The notes beneath the pieces are model-generated. The model was not told where the DNA came from and did not search any database. It was given only the letters and a program-made list of their open reading frames with translations. Positions 60,301 through 64,000 of a DNA stretch of 64,000 nucleotides are shown piece after piece. Position 1 is the first letter of the stretch. The number at the start of each line of letters is the position of its first letter. The position numbers and the translations under genes were made by a program. This DNA comes from Davidsoniella eucalypti (lineage: Eukaryota > Ascomycota > Sordariomycetes > Microascales > Ceratocystidaceae), in the NCBI GenBank assembly GCA_004009845.1, contig RMBW01000003.1, positions 620,001-684,000 on the forward strand, written 5' to 3'.

Positions 60301-63300
60301 TAGCCTCCATCCATATGTCTTCCATCTCGATCTTGATGCAAAGCAAACCTGGATATCGGCAAACAAAGCAAGCATAAATATACAGGCCCGATGTAAGTAT
60401 ACAAAACCTAAAAGTCTCAAAAAGCGCCAAACTACATTATATACAAGGGATGCATTATCGACAGAAGGAGAGAAAACAACGATGCCCGCTGCCTTCAAAA
60501 AGGACCAAAAAAATGACCAGAGAATGTCCGATAATCGAGGAGAAGAGACGGCCATCTTACATATGCATATAAACAAGACATGATCCAAAAGTTGAATAAT
60601 ATCAAGGATACGAAGGGACTTTTTCTCAACTCTTTCTTCTTTCTCCCCCTCGCTTCTCTCTAGGTTATGGCTGCTTTGACTAACGAGGGGTGCGCCATCT
60701 CGACGCCTAGAAGGAGGGGTAGCCCTATCCTTATGGCCAGCCGTATTGATGACCAAGAGACTTGTGCTTATTTGAATACTTTATTTTGCTGCTATTGTAC
60801 CAGGAATATCTAAGAAAAAAAGCTGGATACGGGAGCATTGGTATATAACGAGACCGTTGTGTGTTTGTTGAGATATAGTCACGAAAAAAATGCATTTGTA
60901 GTAAGCAAAGATCATCATAGGTCAGGTGCTTATCATGTTGATTAAATCATCATCTCGACCTGAGATCAAAAGTAAACACGTGATCATTCACTATACCAAA
61001 GCAGAAAAGCAAAAGCTACAGATGGAATAATATATGTCGTGACGGGGATAGTTATGGGGCTTGGCGGCTTTAGCTGATAGACGGACATGGCGTCATATGT
61101 AGTATTAAATCTCAGCAATATGCTTTGGGTATATCGTTCAATATTCTCTATTTCATTCATGAAGAGTTTGTTGTTTGTGCTCATACACGATTCCTACTAT
61201 CAGCCTCAAGCTGTTTCGCTGCCTTTCTTTACGATGATCATATATCGTGTATTCGTACACGGGCAGTCCTATCTACATGAAGGATGAGATCAGAGATACT
61301 AAGCATGGACTACGGGCACTACCTGACAGCAGCTACCCGTGATGAAGTCAACTGGGTAACGTGGTTTATGGTGTGGCTGTTATATATTACGAGTGCTATG
61401 TTTATAATTATATGCTGTCATTGCCATTATGGCCTTTCAATGGCATTAACTGCTGTAGATAGAGTGGACTATCTTTGAATGACTAGCATATATGTAAGAT
61501 GATTGAGCATAATTACCTGGCTACCAACAGATCCCATTGTTTCTTTTCAAGATGACATGTCAAATTTCAAAACACAGCATTTCCTTGATGTATCGACACA
61601 TGCAAGGCCAAGGGATCTGGCTTATCTGCATACTCTACTTGTGATATGATATCGACTTGACATGACTATATTATATCTGAAGTCTACCAATATGATACCT
61701 GACTGAGTCCCTTTTTATTTTACACTTTAGTTATATACTTGATAAATTGTTGAAGTATGTCTCTATCATCGAATCAGACCGTACGGCTACAGATGTGTAA
61801 CTGTGTTTATATTGTTCAACCTCTAATATTGACACATTCGTGATACAAACTTCCGAAAGCCTGACTGCAGTCAAATAGCATTCACGGTCTCTTGAATTGC
61901 CTATCTTTCATTACTATCTTTTGGATCATAATCTATGGTACTGATATAGGTAGGGTTGAATATGATTGAGAGTTATACGTGGATACACCCTCCGTTGTGC
62001 TAGTAACCAGTCTCATGTATTGAACAGGTTTGGTAGTCTTGTTTATGTCACTTTGTCTGATGATAGACTCTTTTCCTACTCATGTATACCAACAGTTGAG
62101 ACTAACAATATGTTCAAATGTATATATAGCAGTCGTTATGCCCGGTCAACAAAAACGAGAATACCTCTTCGTACTTGTCAGTATTTGCCCCGTAAAGAAA
62201 CAGTGACTGTTGTACAATACATTTCTGAGTCCGGTGATACGAGTCCTTAGGACAGTAGATAACAAATTGTGATATTTATTTCTTCTCAATGACCTATAAG
62301 GTGACATGATAAGTGTATTTGAGTATAGCTTTGAAACATCATCCCCAGGCTCGATAGAGATACAAAGAATATTGATAATCAGGCTGTCATGATTCTTCAT
62401 TCATTGTTATCTACATAGTGTTTATCACAAGCAACGTGGCTTTTCCTCCTGGTATTGGTTGATCTAAGCCTGCTTTTAACCGATAAACAGAATGGTACTA
62501 TCACTAGATGGTAGTATCTCATGACTGCTGTGACAGTTCTCTACCTGCCTGGGAGGTAGATATAGTGACCACACCTTACACTATTGTGTTAGGTTGCATG
62601 ACATAAAACCATATTTATGTAGAGCTATCACAAGCTAGACATAATAGTCTAGCTCATGTCTATTTCTTATTCTTCATTCCCTGTGTTTCAACGCGAAGCA
62701 AAAGGAACTTGATACCCCAAGGAAGAAGATTGAAAGACTGAAAGATGTACCCAAGTCAACTAAAGCCACACATCTAGCTAAGATCTTTACATTACATGTA
62801 CTACTAAATCTTCATAGCTCTGTAGCTCCATAAGATGTTTCAGTAAATAATAGAGAAAAAAGAAGAAAAACCCAATATAGTGTCATTCACCTACAGAAAA
62901 TTGAAGGATTATCAGTATTATTATTCATGTAAGTCCAAGATCAAGAAGTAGCAAGAACTGGAAGCGGTTATTATACTCGATGTCTCCAATATATGCCTAT
63001 TAGTTAGCTCTTAATCCCTTCTAAGTCAAGGTTGAAGTTCAATACCTTGATATCAAGCACTAGGAGGCTGACACTCGTAGTAACTGCTATAGTCAAAAAG
63101 GGGTTTGATAAGTCGTGGTAGGAGGTAGCTATCATAAGAATGATGGAAATATGGGAACGAACCATTGATCCTGGAGTTATCGCCAATCTATTTGCCTAAT
63201 TTCTTTCCTTCATTCCAAGTCCAAAAAAGAATGACTAGAATACAAAACAAAGAAGTCACAATGTAGTTACAAATGGAGTGTTTAGTTATACTGTATTAGG

Positions 63301-64000
63301 GTTACTACTTCACTAAGAAAAACCCCAACATGTCTGAGTCTTTACTAATACATGTATACACGTACTGGTACTCCCGGTACATCGAGAGTTCCCACACCAC
63401 ATGACTAAATTTCATGGTTTCCTCCTCTAACTGCTTGTCCTTCTGAACTTGTAAGTTACTTCCTCTTTCTGATGATGTTCCCTTTGGACATTTTGGCGTA
63501 GACTAGCATTCTTCTACCTAACATGTATCTTGACCAAAGTGAAAGAAGGGATACTTGAATTGTAAACATTGACTATGTATATCAAGATAGAAGAGATGGG
63601 CAATCTTAGCTTTGAAAATTATACCAATAACATGATGGTCATGTTCCTTACAAGGCCGCCTAACTACCTTTCTTCAGAACTATCCTTTTTGTGGCTTAGA
63701 TGACTTGCGACTCAGACATAAACTTTTTATTTCAAGAAGAAAGCAGAGCTGTCATGGTCCATCCTACCTCAATAGGCGGAGCGAGAATATATAACTATTA
63801 CAAATCTACTGCTGGCTGCAATAAAGACTGAAAATGGACACTCAGACATTGCACTTGGTTCATGGATGATTTCGAGTTTTCCTCGTAGCTTTTTGATGAT
63901 TCTTAGTCAATGTAGGAAAGTGGCTGTAGAAGTTGCAGAAATCTCGAACAACTCATAGTGGCCGTGTTCAGGTTCGAGGTTTTTTTTTCGATTATTTTTG
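54344..64000. other. Long gene-poor region
   Basis: 9.7 kb with no gene I can establish. 54.3-56.2 kb is G/A-rich and likely the WD40 gene's upstream region. 56.5-57.2 kb holds the only GC-richer, coding-like stretch, treated separately. From 57.4 kb to the end the sequence is AT-rich with TACATA words (57.40-57.45, 59.70-59.74 kb) and small hairpins near 62.55 and 62.64 kb. No tRNA, rRNA or clear transposon was found. Confidence 0.5.
56492..57180 (+). other. Coding-like stretch with an intron-like element; gene status uncertain
   Basis: A frame open from 56492 reads TIKDVLATWNMLFSQPSPT and RRSLVLSDLAGSKSTINQQY, then SDPVRGFSLSSRIRAQ. It reaches a good intron at 56753-56818 (GTATGC, CTAAC branch at 56801, TATCAG). 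Downstream, 56998-57180 has two competing plausible frames, one with DLDNLDFMEASRDMEAAWQN and the other with QPSPSPSPGPRTSITSTSWK. No start exon or conserved domain could be found, so this is only a candidate for a small or lineage-specific gene or a relic. Confidence 0.25.

Noticed and set aside
61966..62250. 94-codon frame with NRFGSLVYVTLSD, reminiscent of Copia integrase
   Set aside because: Only one short resemblance, no neighbouring integrase or RT blocks and no LTRs.
1..64000. CRISPR arrays, bacterial operons, rRNA genes, telomere repeats
   Set aside because: None seen; the window is ordinary fungal chromosomal DNA.

Overview
The window is nuclear DNA of a filamentous ascomycete (Pezizomycotina); I cannot name the species. 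The reasons are short introns (53-149 nt) with GT..AG ends and CTAAC-type branch points, single-gene transcription units, a fused eukaryotic glutamate synthase, a fungal ADAM protease, a fungal-only histone chaperone (Chz1), Gcn4/CPC1 boxes before an amino-acid gene, a LINE, and a pseudogene whose stops look like repeat-induced point mutation (RIP). Gene density is low: about 13 intact genes in 64 kb, with AT-rich spacers up to 9.7 kb. Exon coordinates come from splice signals plus protein continuity and were not checked against transcripts.

Layout. 0.15-11.4 kb is a housekeeping block: a mitochondrial-type PP2C phosphatase (-), a Gln/Ala-rich NuA4-type bromodomain protein (+) and the ribosome-biogenesis helicase Dbp6 (-). 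11.4-17.7 kb is an accessory island. It holds a 2.5-kb LINE relic with an A-rich tail and a perfect 13-bp target-site duplication, then a two-exon gene with a heptad-repeat coiled coil and an EYKxxHKL domain (predicted PD-(D/E)XK-like), then a degenerate fragment on the other strand that may come from the kinase half of the same fungal family. 17.8-24.2 kb is GLT1 (-). 24.2-32.0 kb has no intact gene; it contains a pseudogene of more than 300 codons (27.08-28.08 kb, -) with eleven internal stops and no frameshift, plus weaker coding-like debris.

32.1-36.5 kb is a compact block: Apc15 (+), the Golgi SNARE Bet1 (-) and Chz1 (-). 40.1-42.7 kb is a membrane ADAM metalloprotease (+). 43.1-54.3 kb has four minus-strand genes: an unrecognised low-complexity protein, TRP2 (anthranilate synthase component I), a nuclease-A-inhibitor-like protein and a LisH/WD40 protein of the Sif2/TBL1 type. 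54.3-64.0 kb has no gene I can establish, only a weak candidate near 56.5-57.2 kb.

The intact genes are independent. Several touch chromatin or the cell cycle (NuA4 subunit, Chz1, Sif2/TBL1-like, Apc15), and two belong to nitrogen and aromatic amino-acid metabolism (GLT1 supplies glutamate; TRP2 uses glutamine-derived ammonia on chorismate). The most unusual part is the 11.4-17.7 kb island.
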